NCBI RefSeq assembly: GCF_030250645.1
Contig: NZ_JASSVS010000001.1
Span: 682,001-746,000 of the forward strand
Direction of reading: 5' to 3'
Length of the DNA: 64,000 nt
DNA from: Marinobacter azerbaijanicus
GTDB taxonomy: Bacteria > Pseudomonadota > Gammaproteobacteria > Pseudomonadales > Oleiphilaceae
Shown: positions 29,311 to 36,827 of the stretch, piece by piece
Position numbering within the stretch: position 1 is the first letter of the stretch
Layout of the letters: each line of letters opens with the position of its first letter
Notes under the pieces: model-generated
What the model was told of the DNA's origin: nothing
What the model saw: only the letters and a program-made list of their open reading frames with translations
The model's database searches: none
Program-made: the position numbers and the translations under genes

Positions 29311-29871
29311 TCACTTTTTTTCCGGCGAATCGTCATCATCGTGGTCCAGACGCTGATGATCGTGCTCAGTCTCGTCCCGGTACTCCCCCTCAATGATGTC
29401 GCCATTCCGGTCAAAGGGGCCCTGACGGCCGAACGGGTTCTCACGGTTATCAAACGGACCCTGCCCCTCAAACGGCCCGCGTCGGCCGGCGGTAAAGGTA
29501 AAACTGCTGGATTGCCCGGCCACGACCATGCGTTTCAGGGCCTGAGCGGCAAGCCAGTGGCGGGAGCCGGGAATCAGGCACAGAAAGCCAATGGTGTCGG
29601 TTACGAACCCGGGGGTCAGCAGCAAAGCGCCGCCCACAGCCAGAATCAGGCCCTCAGCGACTTCCCGGGCGGGCAACTCGCCGCTGTTAAGCCTCTGGTT
29701 GGCCTTCAACAGGGTGGCGAGCCCCTGCTGACGAAGCAGTGCGGCGCCAATAATAGCCGTCAGCAATACCAGACCTATCGTATTCAGGGCCCCGATGACG
29801 GTTCCCACCTTGATGAGAATCGCCATCTCCACAATCGGCATGACGATAAATAACAAAAGAAAAACGCCCAA
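29311..29871 (-). CDS. fxsA: FxsA family membrane protein
   Basis: A 186-residue FxsA protein: four short hydrophobic helices in the first 100 residues (FLLLFIVMPIVEMAILIKVG, LILAVGGALLLTPGFVTD) and a soluble acidic tail. In E. coli fxsA relieves exclusion of phage T7 when overexpressed. The tail (about 135-186) is Gly/Pro/Phe-rich, with repeated GPF units, and ends with an Asp/Glu cluster, longer than in E. coli. Its position directly upstream of groES is conserved in many gammaproteobacteria and supports the call. Confidence 0.85.
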   Translation of the reverse strand: MGVFLLLFIVMPIVEMAILIKVGTVIGALNTIGLVLLTAIIGAALLRQQGLATLLKANQRLNSGELPAREVAEGLILAVGGALLLTPGFVTDTIGFLCLIPGSRHWLAAQALKRMVVAGQSSSFTFTAGRRGPFEGQGPFDNRENPFGRQGPFDRNGDIIEGEYRDETEHDHQRLDHDDDDSPEKK

Positions 29872-29925
29872 AAGAGCCTCCCGGGATGTGCTGTGTCTGA
29901 TTGCGGCGGCGCCAAAAAGCTCTGG

Positions 29926-29931
29926 TATACT
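29926..29931 (+). promoter_or_regulatory. extended -10 promoter of the SDR gene
   Basis: TGGTATACT, an extended -10 sequence, 37 bp before the SDR start in the fxsA/SDR intergenic gap; no good -35 at 17 bp. Confidence 0.4.
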
Positions 29932-29967
29932 CGCCTCGCTTGTTCATTCATTACCTTAGGGCAAAAC

Positions 29968-30729
29968 ATGAAACTTCAAGATTCCGTGATCGCAATCACC
30001 GGTGGCGGCCAGGGATTGGGCCGTGCCATGGGCGAATATCTGGCTGCCAGAGGCGCCCGCGTGGCACTGATTGACCTCATGCCCGAGACGCTGGACGAAG
30101 CTGCTGAAGCCTGCAGAAAAGCCGGCGGAGAGGCCAGGACTTACGTATGCAACGTGGCGAAGGAAGAAGACGTGGAGAAGACGTTTGAATCCATCGTGGC
30201 GGATTTCGGGCACCTGAACGGCCTCATCAACAACGCCGGCATTCTGCGGGATGGTCTGCTGGTGAAGGTGAAGGATGGCCAGGTGGAAAAGCGCATGGAA
30301 CTGTCCCAGTGGCAGGCGGTGATCGATGTGAACCTGACCGGGGTTTTCCTGTGCGGTCGTGAAGCTGCTACGCAGATGATCAGGACCGGCGACGAAGGTG
30401 TGATCATCAATATCGCCTCCATTGCCCGCGCCGGCAACATGGGCCAGAGCAACTATTCCGCCGCCAAGGCCGGCGTGTCGGCACTGGTTCCGGTCTGGGC
30501 CAAGGAACTCGCCCGCTATGGCATCCGCTGCATGGGCATCGCACCGGGATTCATCGAAACCGCAATGACCGCCTCCATGAAACCCGAAGCCCTGGAGAAA
30601 ATGACCGCTGGCATCCCCCTCAAACGCATGGGCAAGCCAGAAGAAATCGCCTCCGCCGCCGCGTTCATCTTCGAGAATGACTACATGTCCGGACGCATGC
30701 TCGAGGTCGATGGCGCACTTCGCCTGTAG
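29968..30729 (+). CDS. short-chain dehydrogenase (FabG-like)
   Basis: A 253-residue SDR oxidoreductase. Cofactor motif GGGQGLGRAMGEYLAARGA at the N-terminus, NNAGI, and the catalytic Ser-Tyr-Lys set in NIASIARAGNMGQSNYSAAKAG. It resembles 3-oxoacyl-ACP reductases but could act on other ketones; no operon partner helps. ATG 29968 (TTAGGG upstream) is preferred over an earlier in-frame start that crosses the promoter. The TAG stop is the first part of a REP unit (GTAGGTCGG), so the gene ends exactly where the repeat begins. Confidence 0.88.
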   Translation: MKLQDSVIAITGGGQGLGRAMGEYLAARGARVALIDLMPETLDEAAEACRKAGGEARTYVCNVAKEEDVEKTFESIVADFGHLNGLINNAGILRDGLLVKVKDGQVEKRMELSQWQAVIDVNLTGVFLCGREAATQMIRTGDEGVIINIASIARAGNMGQSNYSAAKAGVSALVPVWAKELARYGIRCMGIAPGFIETAMTASMKPEALEKMTAGIPLKRMGKPEEIASAAAFIFENDYMSGRMLEVDGALRL

Positions 30730-30763
30730 GTCGGATTAGGCTCAACGAGCCGTAATCCGACAA
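30726..30763. repeat. REP unit
   Basis: GTAGGTCGGATTAGG and CCGTAATCCGACAA around a short loop. It supplies the TAG stop codon of the preceding SDR gene. Confidence 0.85.
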
Positions 30764-30787
30764 CCTTAGCCTGCGGTCATTGGGGCT

Positions 30788-30880
30788 GGCCCGGGGGTGG
30801 AAGTATCTTTTCTTTGGAAAAAGAACTCGCTTCGCTCAGACACCTTTTTCTGGCAGAAAAGATACCCCCACCCCCGGACC
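30788..30880 (-). repeat. 93-bp palindromic element, copy 1 (inverted)
   Basis: A near-palindrome of 93 bp, read on the minus strand relative to the other six copies. The stem pair here is GTATC / GATAC where others have GTACC / GGTAC, GTTCCC / GGGACC or GATCCC / GGGATC. Conserved interior: GCCAGAAAAAGGTGTC, GAGCGAAGCGAG and TTCTTTTTCC. Confidence 0.85.
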
Positions 30881-30909
30881 GACCAGACTTTGCTGGTAAC
30901 GTTGACAAT

Positions 30910-30940
30910 TGTCGGATTAGGCAAAGCCGTAATCCGACAA
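30910..30940. repeat. REP unit upstream of the REP transposase
   Basis: TGTCGGATTAGGC and GCCGTAATCCGACAA with a minimal loop, 55 bp upstream of the transposase start. Confidence 0.85.
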
Positions 30941-30995
30941 TTCCCGAAGACAACCACCAAAAATCCAAAAACACCACCAACCCATACAAGGACGT

Positions 30996-31517
30996 ATGAT
31001 GAACTACCGCCGCAACCGCCATCCTGGCGGCACCTACTTCTTCACCGTTGTAACCGCCAACCGCACCCCACTCTTCAACAACCCCACCGCCGTCCAACGC
31101 CTGAGAACCACTCTCCGGTCGGTAATCAACCGCCACCCCTTCACCATAGACGCCATGGTCGTCCTCCCCGACCACATCCACTGCATCTGGACTCTGCCGG
31201 CAGGCGACACCAACTACTCAACTCGGTGGCGCCTGATCAAAGGGGGATTCACCAACAGCTTTCACCGGCATTCACAGGATAAAACCGGCAGGTCAAAATC
31301 ACTTTGGCAAAAACGCTACTGGGAACACACCATCCGGGACGAAAACGACTTCAACCGGCATGTTGACTATGTCCATTACAACCCAGTGAAACACGGCTAT
31401 GTGGCACGTGCCGTTGACTGGCCGTATTCCAGTTTTCATCGGTTTGTGAGGAAGGGGATTTTGCCGGTGGATTGGGGGATTGACGAAGCAGAGCTTGAGG
31501 GGATTGGGAGCGAGTAA
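30996..31517 (+). CDS. REP-associated tyrosine transposase (RAYT)
   Basis: A 173-residue Y1-family (HUH) single-strand transposase of the kind that processes REP palindromes. The metal-binding HUH motif is His60-Ile-His62 (LPDHIHCIW), and the C-terminal helix carries the nucleophilic Tyr in DYVHYNPVKHGY (Tyr125 or Tyr128). AAGGACGT precedes ATG 30996. REP units lie immediately on both sides (30910-30940 and 31528-31558), the usual arrangement for these domesticated transposases, which are normally single-copy and vertically kept. Full length; probably functional. It is the best candidate for the enzyme that spread the REP units seen across this window. Confidence 0.92.
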   Translation: MMNYRRNRHPGGTYFFTVVTANRTPLFNNPTAVQRLRTTLRSVINRHPFTIDAMVVLPDHIHCIWTLPAGDTNYSTRWRLIKGGFTNSFHRHSQDKTGRSKSLWQKRYWEHTIRDENDFNRHVDYVHYNPVKHGYVARAVDWPYSSFHRFVRKGILPVDWGIDEAELEGIGSE

Positions 31518-31527
31518 GCCTGTGAGT

Positions 31528-31609
31528 TGTCGGATTACGCTTCGCTAATCCGACCTACATGAATCCATTGCGGTAGGTCGGATTAGGCCCAACGGGCCGT
31601 AATCCGACA
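31528..31609. repeat. inverted pair of REP units downstream of the REP transposase
   Basis: Two units in opposite orientation, 31528-31558 and 31573-31609, separated by 14 bp; a typical BIME-like pair. Confidence 0.85.
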
Positions 31610-31631
31610 TCAACCCGATCACCCCCCAAAC

Positions 31632-31943
31632 CTACGGCCGCCACCCAAACTCACGCATCGAAACCCGACCATCAACAACCACAACCCCCTCCTCCCGCAA
31701 ACTCTGAGCCTGAACCTCAAACGCCTCACTCCCAATGGGAAAGGCAATCTGCCCATTGCTTCGGATCACCCGATACCAAGGAATGGAATGGCCTTCAGGT
31801 AACTTGCCCAGGGCCCTGCCAATGTACCGGGCCTGTCGCCCAAGGCCCGCCATATCGGCGACCTGGCCGTAACTCGCCACCCGGCCGGCGGGGATGGCGG
31901 CGACGACTTGCCAGATTTTCTGGTCTTTTGTGGGTTCGGTCAT
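31632..31943 (-). CDS. alkyltransferase-like protein (Atl, MGMT family)
   Basis: A 103-residue protein of the O6-alkylguanine alkyltransferase C-terminal fold. The DNA-binding helix and Arg finger region are present (GRVASYGQVADMAGLGRQARYIGRAL), but the active-site PCHRV reads PWYRV, with Trp56 replacing the acceptor Cys. Such Atl proteins bind alkylated guanine without repairing it and hand the lesion to nucleotide excision repair. Family length is normal. It sits alone between REP clusters. Confidence 0.88.
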   Translation of the reverse strand: MTEPTKDQKIWQVVAAIPAGRVASYGQVADMAGLGRQARYIGRALGKLPEGHSIPWYRVIRSNGQIAFPIGSEAFEVQAQSLREEGVVVVDGRVSMREFGWRP

Positions 31944-31973
31944 AGGGTTTTGGAGTTTGGTTTAGGTTTGGGT

Positions 31974-32064
31974 TGTCGGATTACGGCTACGCCTAATCCG
32001 ACCTACGACTCCGCAGGCCAATACTTCCCACGTAGGTCGGATTAGGCAAAGCCGTAATCCGACA
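31974..32064. repeat. inverted pair of REP units
   Basis: Units 31974-32006 and 32032-32064 in opposite orientation, 30 bp before palindromic copy 2. Confidence 0.85.
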
Positions 32065-32094
32065 AATACCAACGTTACCCGCAAAGCCGGAATC

Positions 32095-32187
32095 GGCCCG
32101 GGGGTGGGGGTACCTTTTCTGCCAGAAAAAGATGTCTGAGCGAAGCGAGTTCTTTTTCCAAAGAACAGGTACCCCCACCGCCGGGCC
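32095..32187 (+). repeat. 93-bp palindromic element, copy 2
   Basis: Begins GGCCCGGGGGTGGGGGTACC and ends with GGTACCCCCACCGCCGGGCC; conserved interior GCCAGAAAAAGATGTC and GAGCGAAGCGAG. Flanked by REP units on both sides. Confidence 0.85.
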
Positions 32188-32218
32188 AGCCACCGAAGCC
32201 ATCAGGCTATCAGACAGA

Positions 32219-32255
32219 TGTCGGATTACGGCCCTTTGGGCCTAATCCGACCTAC
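32219..32255. repeat. REP unit overlapping the 3' end of the ampG-like gene
   Basis: TGTCGGATTACGGCC / GGCCTAATCCGACCTAC. On the minus strand it encodes the last residues (RRSD) and the stop of the permease gene. Confidence 0.85.
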
Positions 32256-33489
32256 GGGGTTCTTCCTCGGCTTCTTCGTTACGGGGCGCCAGGGCATCCA
32301 GGCGTTCACCCTGGCGGATCATGAACCAGGCTAGCAGTATGGCGGGTATGCCCATCAGTCCCGCCACCAGGAAAAACTCACCGTACCCGAAGCCGGCCAC
32401 CACGATGCCGGAGAAGCCGCCAATGAATTTACCGGGCAACGTCATCAGTGAGCTGAACAGCGCGTACTGGGTTGCCGTGAAAGCGGCACTGGTCATGCTC
32501 GACAGCCAGGCGATCAGTGCCACGTTGGCGATGCCGCCGCTGAGGTTATCGGCACTGACCACCAGCGCCAGGGTGGCAATGTTAGGCGGGTACTGCGCCA
32601 GAACCACAAACAACAGGTTGGTGGCCGCCGTCATGATGGCGCCGGTGAGCAATATCTTGCGAACACCATAGCGCACCACCATTACACCGCCTATCAGGGA
32701 GCCGGCGATGGTCATGAAGAAGCCGAAGATCTTGGTCACGTCCGCCACCTGGGTTTTGGAGAAGCCCATAAAGTCCAGATAGAAGGGATTGGCCATCACG
32801 CCCATGGCAATATCGGATATGCGGTACACCGCCACCATCACCAGAATCAGGACCGCCAGTTCCTTGTAACGCCGGAAGAAATCAAGAAACGGCCCTGCCA
32901 CTGCCGCATAGAACCAGCCAATAAACCTCGCCAGCCGTGGGTTCAGGTGGGTTCGTTTGCTGGCCTCGTGTTCGATCTTGTCAGCAATGTCCTGGGCAGC
33001 GGCGAAGTGATTGACCGCGGGCTCCCGCACAATCAGCACGGTCGCCATACCCACGCCCACCAGCAATGCCATTACTTCGTAGGAAACCTGCCAGGACCAG
33101 AATTCCGCCAGGTAGAGAGCGCCGGCTCCGGCCACCAGCAATGCCAGGCGATAGCCAAATATATAGGTGGCAGCCAGCGCCGCCTGCAGGCGCTCCTCCG
33201 CAATCTCGATCCGGTAGGCATCAATCGCCACGTCCTGGGTAGCGGAAGAGAAGGCAACCAACAGGCCGCAAAGCGCCATCATTTCCGGCGCAACGGTGGC
33301 ATTCACGTGGGCCATCAGGTACAGGCCGGTGGCGATGCCTGCCTGCGCCAGCAGTATCCAGCTACGCCGCTTGCCGAGAAGTCTATCCAGGAGGGGCAGC
33401 TTTACCCGGTCGACCACCGGGGCCCAGAACACCTTGATGGAATAGGTAATCCCCAGCCAGCTGAAAAACCCGATAGTGGCCGTTTCCAC
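32242..33489 (-). CDS. ampG: AmpG-like muropeptide permease (MFS), N-terminus uncertain
   Basis: A 415-residue (from GTG 33489) major facilitator with about 11 helices, similar to AmpG, which imports anhydromuropeptides for cell-wall recycling. Typical stretches are LLGKRRSWILLAQ and the conserved helix SSATQDVAIDAYRIE. AmpG proteins normally begin about 50 residues earlier. In frame upstream the translation LLRETVYTYTRWQVIALLF is clearly AmpG-like and open up to the TGA at 33646-33648, but no ATG, GTG or TTG occurs before it. The real start is possibly ATC at 33640-33642 (GGGGG upstream) or the start codon has mutated. The C-terminal tail RRSD comes from a REP unit. Confidence 0.8.
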   Translation of the reverse strand: METATIGFFSWLGITYSIKVFWAPVVDRVKLPLLDRLLGKRRSWILLAQAGIATGLYLMAHVNATVAPEMMALCGLLVAFSSATQDVAIDAYRIEIAEERLQAALAATYIFGYRLALLVAGAGALYLAEFWSWQVSYEVMALLVGVGMATVLIVREPAVNHFAAAQDIADKIEHEASKRTHLNPRLARFIGWFYAAVAGPFLDFFRRYKELAVLILVMVAVYRISDIAMGVMANPFYLDFMGFSKTQVADVTKIFGFFMTIAGSLIGGVMVVRYGVRKILLTGAIMTAATNLLFVVLAQYPPNIATLALVVSADNLSGGIANVALIAWLSSMTSAAFTATQYALFSSLMTLPGKFIGGFSGIVVAGFGYGEFFLVAGLMGIPAILLAWFMIRQGERLDALAPRNEEAEEEPRRSD

Positions 33490-33657
33490 CCCGACATCCG
33501 CCAGCCGCGCATTCAGCGTGGAGAAGACCAGCAGGAATGGCAGGCCTGCGGAAAAGCCCAGGAACAGAAGCGCAATAACCTGCCAGCGGGTGTAGGTGTA
33601 AACAGTTTCCCTGAGCAGCGCCAGGTTGGTGCCGGATAAGATGGCTCAGCCCCCGGG

Positions 33658-34140
33658 TCAGTCGCGGAAATTGTTGAATTGCAGCGGGATATCCAGCTCG
33701 GCTTCCTTCAACAGCGCAATCGCCGTCTGCAGGTCGTCACGCTTCTTACCTTTTACCCGGACCTTGTCACCTTCAATGCTGGCCTGAACCTTCAGCTTGC
33801 CATCCTTGATCATCTTGACGATCTTCTTGGCCATATCGGTCTCGATGCCCTGCTTCAGCTGCAGGTGCTGTTTGACCAGTTTGCCGGACTTGCTCTCGCC
33901 ATTTTCAGCCAATGCCCGGGCATCAATATCACGCTTGGCAAAGGCCATTCTCAGCATGTCCATCAACTGTTCCAGCTGGAACTCCTGCTCGGCGCTGATG
34001 GTAATGCCCTTGTCGTCGAGTTCGATATCCGCTTCCACGTTCTTGAAGTCCCAGCGGTTGCCCAGCTCGCGCTTGGCCTGGTCCACCGCATTGGTGACTT
34101 CGTGCATGTCGATTTCAGAAACGATGTCAAAAGAAGGCAT
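33658..34140 (-). CDS. yajQ: YajQ family nucleotide-binding protein
   Basis: A 160-residue YajQ (UPF0234) protein of two ferredoxin-like domains. [11 protein letters not shown] is the conserved N-terminus, followed by [13 protein letters not shown] [13 protein letters not shown] and the C-terminal [11 protein letters not shown]. Members bind c-di-GMP or nucleotides in some species. It lies directly upstream of the ampG-like gene with the stop only 12-15 bp before that gene's coding region; this suggests one transcript. Confidence 0.93.
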   Translation of the reverse strand: MPSFDIVSEIDMHEVTNAVDQAKRELGNRWDFKNVEADIELDDKGITISAEQEFQLEQLMDMLRMAFAKRDIDARALAENGESKSGKLVKQHLQLKQGIETDMAKKIVKMIKDGKLKVQASIEGDKVRVKGKKRDDLQTAIALLKEAELDIPLQFNNFRD

Positions 34141-34297
34141 GATGTGTTCTCACTTTTTACATTTATCCACGTCAGGGCACGCACAAAACGCTATACTGAT
34201 GCCCTTCTCGTTGCACTCTGGTTTTATAAGGTGCCAAAGCATACCAAGACCGGGGCGGCACCGCATCTGACAATGGACTGGTGAGTAGTAGATAACA

Positions 34298-35269
34298 ATG
34301 CCAAATCTTGACCTTCCCATTCTCGTGGTAGACGACGCCAAATTCAGCAGCATGGTGGTGGGCCGCACCCTCCGCAATGCAGGATACCGTGACGTACGAA
34401 TCGCTAACAATGCACCCGCCGCCCTGGAGTTTATCGACCAGCGCCCGGTGAGCGTACTGATCGCTGACTGGCTGATGCCGGAGATGGACGGGCTGGAACT
34501 GACTGACCAGGTTCGCCAGCAGGACGAGCAGAACAATCACTACACCTATGTGATCCTGCTTACCGCCCGCGAGAGTGTCGAGGCCCTGTCAGAAGCCTTC
34601 GACCGCGGTGTGGACGACTTCATCTACAAGTCGGACATGACCAAACAGCTGATCCCCCGGATCTTCGCGGCCGACCGTATGGCGGATCGCCAGAACACCC
34701 TGCTGAAAGCCAATTCCCTGCTGATCGAAAACAACCGGGAACTGGAAAACAGCAGCATCATCGATCTGGAAACCGGCCTGTGCAACAACCGCTACTCCCG
34801 TGACAAGCTTGGCAAGTGTTTACGCCAGGCTGAATCCAGGGGTGGAACCTCTGCCTATGTACTGTGCGGCATCCGCAACTGGCAGGATCTCAAACGCAAG
34901 CATGCCCCTTCAGTGATGAGCGAACTGGCCGTGGGCATTGCCCGCCGCCTCAGCCACCTGATCCGGCCCATGGATTCCCTGTGCCGTGTGGGCGACAACC
35001 AGTACGCCATCATTGCCCACTTCCCCAACAGCGACCACTGCTCCACAACCGCCTTCCGGCGCGTGTTCGACGGCATCAACCACAAGGCCCTGAAGACCAC
35101 GGCGGGTTATATTTCCGTCGAGGCGGGAATGGTGCTTTGCCGGGCCGATGCACAGCATGGCACGCCTTCTGTACAGGAGATGGAGCGGGCGGCGGTTCAG
35201 GGATTGGTGGATGCGTATGAGACGCGGCGGTTTACGGAGACGAGGCCGGAGATTGGGGAGAAAGTTTGA
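34298..35269 (+). CDS. response regulator with degenerate GGDEF domain
   Basis: A 323-residue protein: an N-terminal receiver domain (about 5-125) with acidic pair Asp12-Asp13, phospho-acceptor Asp57 (LIADWLMPEMDG) and the conserved YKSDM lysine, a helical linker (about 135-160), and a GGDEF-like domain (about 165-315). The signature reads RVGDNQYAII, not GGDEF, so cyclase activity is unlikely; it may act by binding or dimerisation. No histidine kinase lies beside it. REP units follow 7 bp after the stop. Confidence 0.82.
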   Translation: MPNLDLPILVVDDAKFSSMVVGRTLRNAGYRDVRIANNAPAALEFIDQRPVSVLIADWLMPEMDGLELTDQVRQQDEQNNHYTYVILLTARESVEALSEAFDRGVDDFIYKSDMTKQLIPRIFAADRMADRQNTLLKANSLLIENNRELENSSIIDLETGLCNNRYSRDKLGKCLRQAESRGGTSAYVLCGIRNWQDLKRKHAPSVMSELAVGIARRLSHLIRPMDSLCRVGDNQYAIIAHFPNSDHCSTTAFRRVFDGINHKALKTTAGYISVEAGMVLCRADAQHGTPSVQEMERAAVQGLVDAYETRRFTETRPEIGEKV

Positions 35270-35276
35270 ATCGGGT

Positions 35277-35364
35277 TGTCGGATTACGCTTCGCTAATCC
35301 GACCTACATCCCATGTTGAAGTTCTTGCCACCCGTAGGTCGGATTAGCGAAGCGTAATCCGACA
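35277..35364. repeat. inverted pair of REP units
   Basis: Units 35277-35307 and 35334-35364 in opposite orientation, just after the response-regulator gene. Confidence 0.85.
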
Positions 35365-35459
35365 ACATGATCCACTTGCTCCCCCTACTCTGAATACACA
35401 TTCAGTAACACTGCGACACACATCACAAACAGACTTCCCCCGCCGAAAGCCCTATTCTG

Positions 35460-35607
35460 AAATTGTGGATTTAAGCAGTATCCCCCATGGCGGAGGAGCC
35501 GAGTTGTACCTCCGCCGCCAAATGGGGAAAGTCCGCAGAATTAACGAATTTTTCAGGCACTTTCGTTCTTTCCTTGTTTTTAAGCCAGCTTTTTAGCTGG
35601 CTTTTTT
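35460..35607 (+). ncRNA. candidate small RNA
   Basis: The 393-bp gap between the response regulator and the araC-type gene holds a structured segment. A hairpin at 35483-35527 pairs CCCCAT with ATGGGG and GGCGGAGG with CCTCCGCC, with a 5-nt bulge (GCCAA) and a 12-nt loop. It is followed by a U-rich single-stranded stretch and a strong Rho-independent terminator at 35583-35607. No start codon with a ribosome-binding site opens a frame here. Promoter evidence is weak (TATTCT at about 35452). It could instead be a leader or trailer; a stand-alone sRNA is the simplest reading. Confidence 0.45.
35583..35607 (+). terminator. Rho-independent terminator
   Basis: AGCCAGC, T-rich loop, GCTGGCT and a run of six T residues. 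It ends the candidate small RNA and lies 56 bp before the araC-type start. Confidence 0.8.
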
Positions 35608-35662
35608 CATTTCAAACTCCGGTATACTTCTGTCAACAACCACCCAAGAAGTTGCCGTAACC

Positions 35663-36685
35663 ATGAAGACCCTCGGAACCGCCTCTGTTGCCGCCCTCAG
35701 ACAATACGTTCGCGCCGCCGACGCCCGTGGCATTGATACCGTTCTGCTATTCAAAAAAGCCGGGCTCGATTCATCGATTCTCAAAACCGATGACGGGCGT
35801 TTAAACGGGGAACAGTTCCAGGCGTTTATCCGGCTTTTGGTAGAGGAAACCAACAGCCCCATTCTAGGCCTGGAAACCGGTGATTTCGTACAGCCCGGCT
35901 CCTACAGCGTTCTCGGGTACATCACCATGAGCTCCGCCACACTGGGCGAGGCCGTGGCGCGTATTGCCCCATTCGAAAAACTGGTCGGTGATATGGGCAC
36001 CACACAACTGGCGGGCAACGGTAATCACATCAAACTGGTCTGGGCCTGCAACTACACCGACCCGGTCGTCCGGCCCCACATGGTGGATAACGTCTTTGCC
36101 TCCTGGATCAACTACGCCCGCTGGCTGGCGGACAACACCACCGCCTCCCCGGTGGAAGTGCTCCTGGAACACCCCTCTCCCGGACCGGAACTGGAAAGCG
36201 CCTACAGCGAACGCTGGGGCTGCCCGGTCCGATTCCGTGCCGGTGAAGACGCGATCGTGCTGCACAAAGACCTGCTGAATACCCCCTTGCGCCAGCCCGA
36301 CCCGCTGCTGAGGAAAACACTGGAAGCCCACGCCCTGAGCCAACTCGCCACCCTGGAAACCGACACCGCCCTCACCCACAGGGTCAAAAACAGCATCCGC
36401 AAACAGCTCATGCACGGCATCACCCGCCAGGACATGGTCGCCGACCACCTGGGCATGACCAGCCGCACACTACAGCGCAAGCTCAGCCAGGAAGGGGTTT
36501 CCTATCAGCAACTACTGGACGAGGTCAGACAAGCCATGGCCGAGGATTTTCTGGCCAACAGCGACCTGGGAATACCGGAAATAGCGTTGAGGTTGGGATA
36601 CAGCGAAACAACATCGTTCCACAGGAAGTTCAAAGCAGAAACGGGAAAGACCCCAGGTGAGTTCCGTCAGTTAAAAGAGGAATAG
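35663..36685 (+). CDS. AraC family transcriptional regulator
   Basis: A 340-residue regulator with an N-terminal arabinose-binding-type domain (as in OruR and related regulators; about 15-205, ILGLETGDFVQPGSYSVLGYI is typical) and a C-terminal double HTH (about 235-338). The second HTH carries the AraC signature IPEIALRLGYSETTSFHRKFKAETGKTPGEFR. Such regulators control amino acid, lipid or alkane catabolism genes; no adjacent target is obvious. Its neighbour argG is convergent, with copy C of the long-arm palindrome in the gap. Confidence 0.9.
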   Translation: MKTLGTASVAALRQYVRAADARGIDTVLLFKKAGLDSSILKTDDGRLNGEQFQAFIRLLVEETNSPILGLETGDFVQPGSYSVLGYITMSSATLGEAVARIAPFEKLVGDMGTTQLAGNGNHIKLVWACNYTDPVVRPHMVDNVFASWINYARWLADNTTASPVEVLLEHPSPGPELESAYSERWGCPVRFRAGEDAIVLHKDLLNTPLRQPDPLLRKTLEAHALSQLATLETDTALTHRVKNSIRKQLMHGITRQDMVADHLGMTSRTLQRKLSQEGVSYQQLLDEVRQAMAEDFLANSDLGIPEIALRLGYSETTSFHRKFKAETGKTPGEFRQLKEE

Positions 36686-36699
36686 AGCAAAGCCGGAAC

Positions 36700-36810
36700 G
36701 AGCAGGGCCGGTACAGGTTCCCAGAAACGTGGAGCGCCAAGGATGGCGCGACCGAGCCCTACATGGATGTATTCACGGGCGTTTTCTGGGAACCTGTACC
36801 GGCCTTGCTC
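36700..36810 (+). repeat. Long-arm palindrome with two GGA hairpins, copy C
   Basis: Arms 36700-36727 and 36783-36810 are 28-bp complements with a single G-T (wobble) pair. The core holds CGCCAAGGATGGCG (AAGGA loop) and TACATGGATGTA (ATGGA loop). The second matches the CsrA-type ACARGGAUGU consensus except for one position. It lies in the gap between the araC-type gene (plus) and argG (minus), with the GGA sense reading out of the araC-type gene. Confidence 0.85.
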
Positions 36811-36827
36811 AGGCACAAATCCAGACT

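Noticed and set aside
30777..31181. Open frames with FFFQRK-type or SLEKELA-type ends near the 93-bp palindromes
   Set aside because: These peptides come from translating the repeat itself; the same peptide appears at every copy, on both strands.
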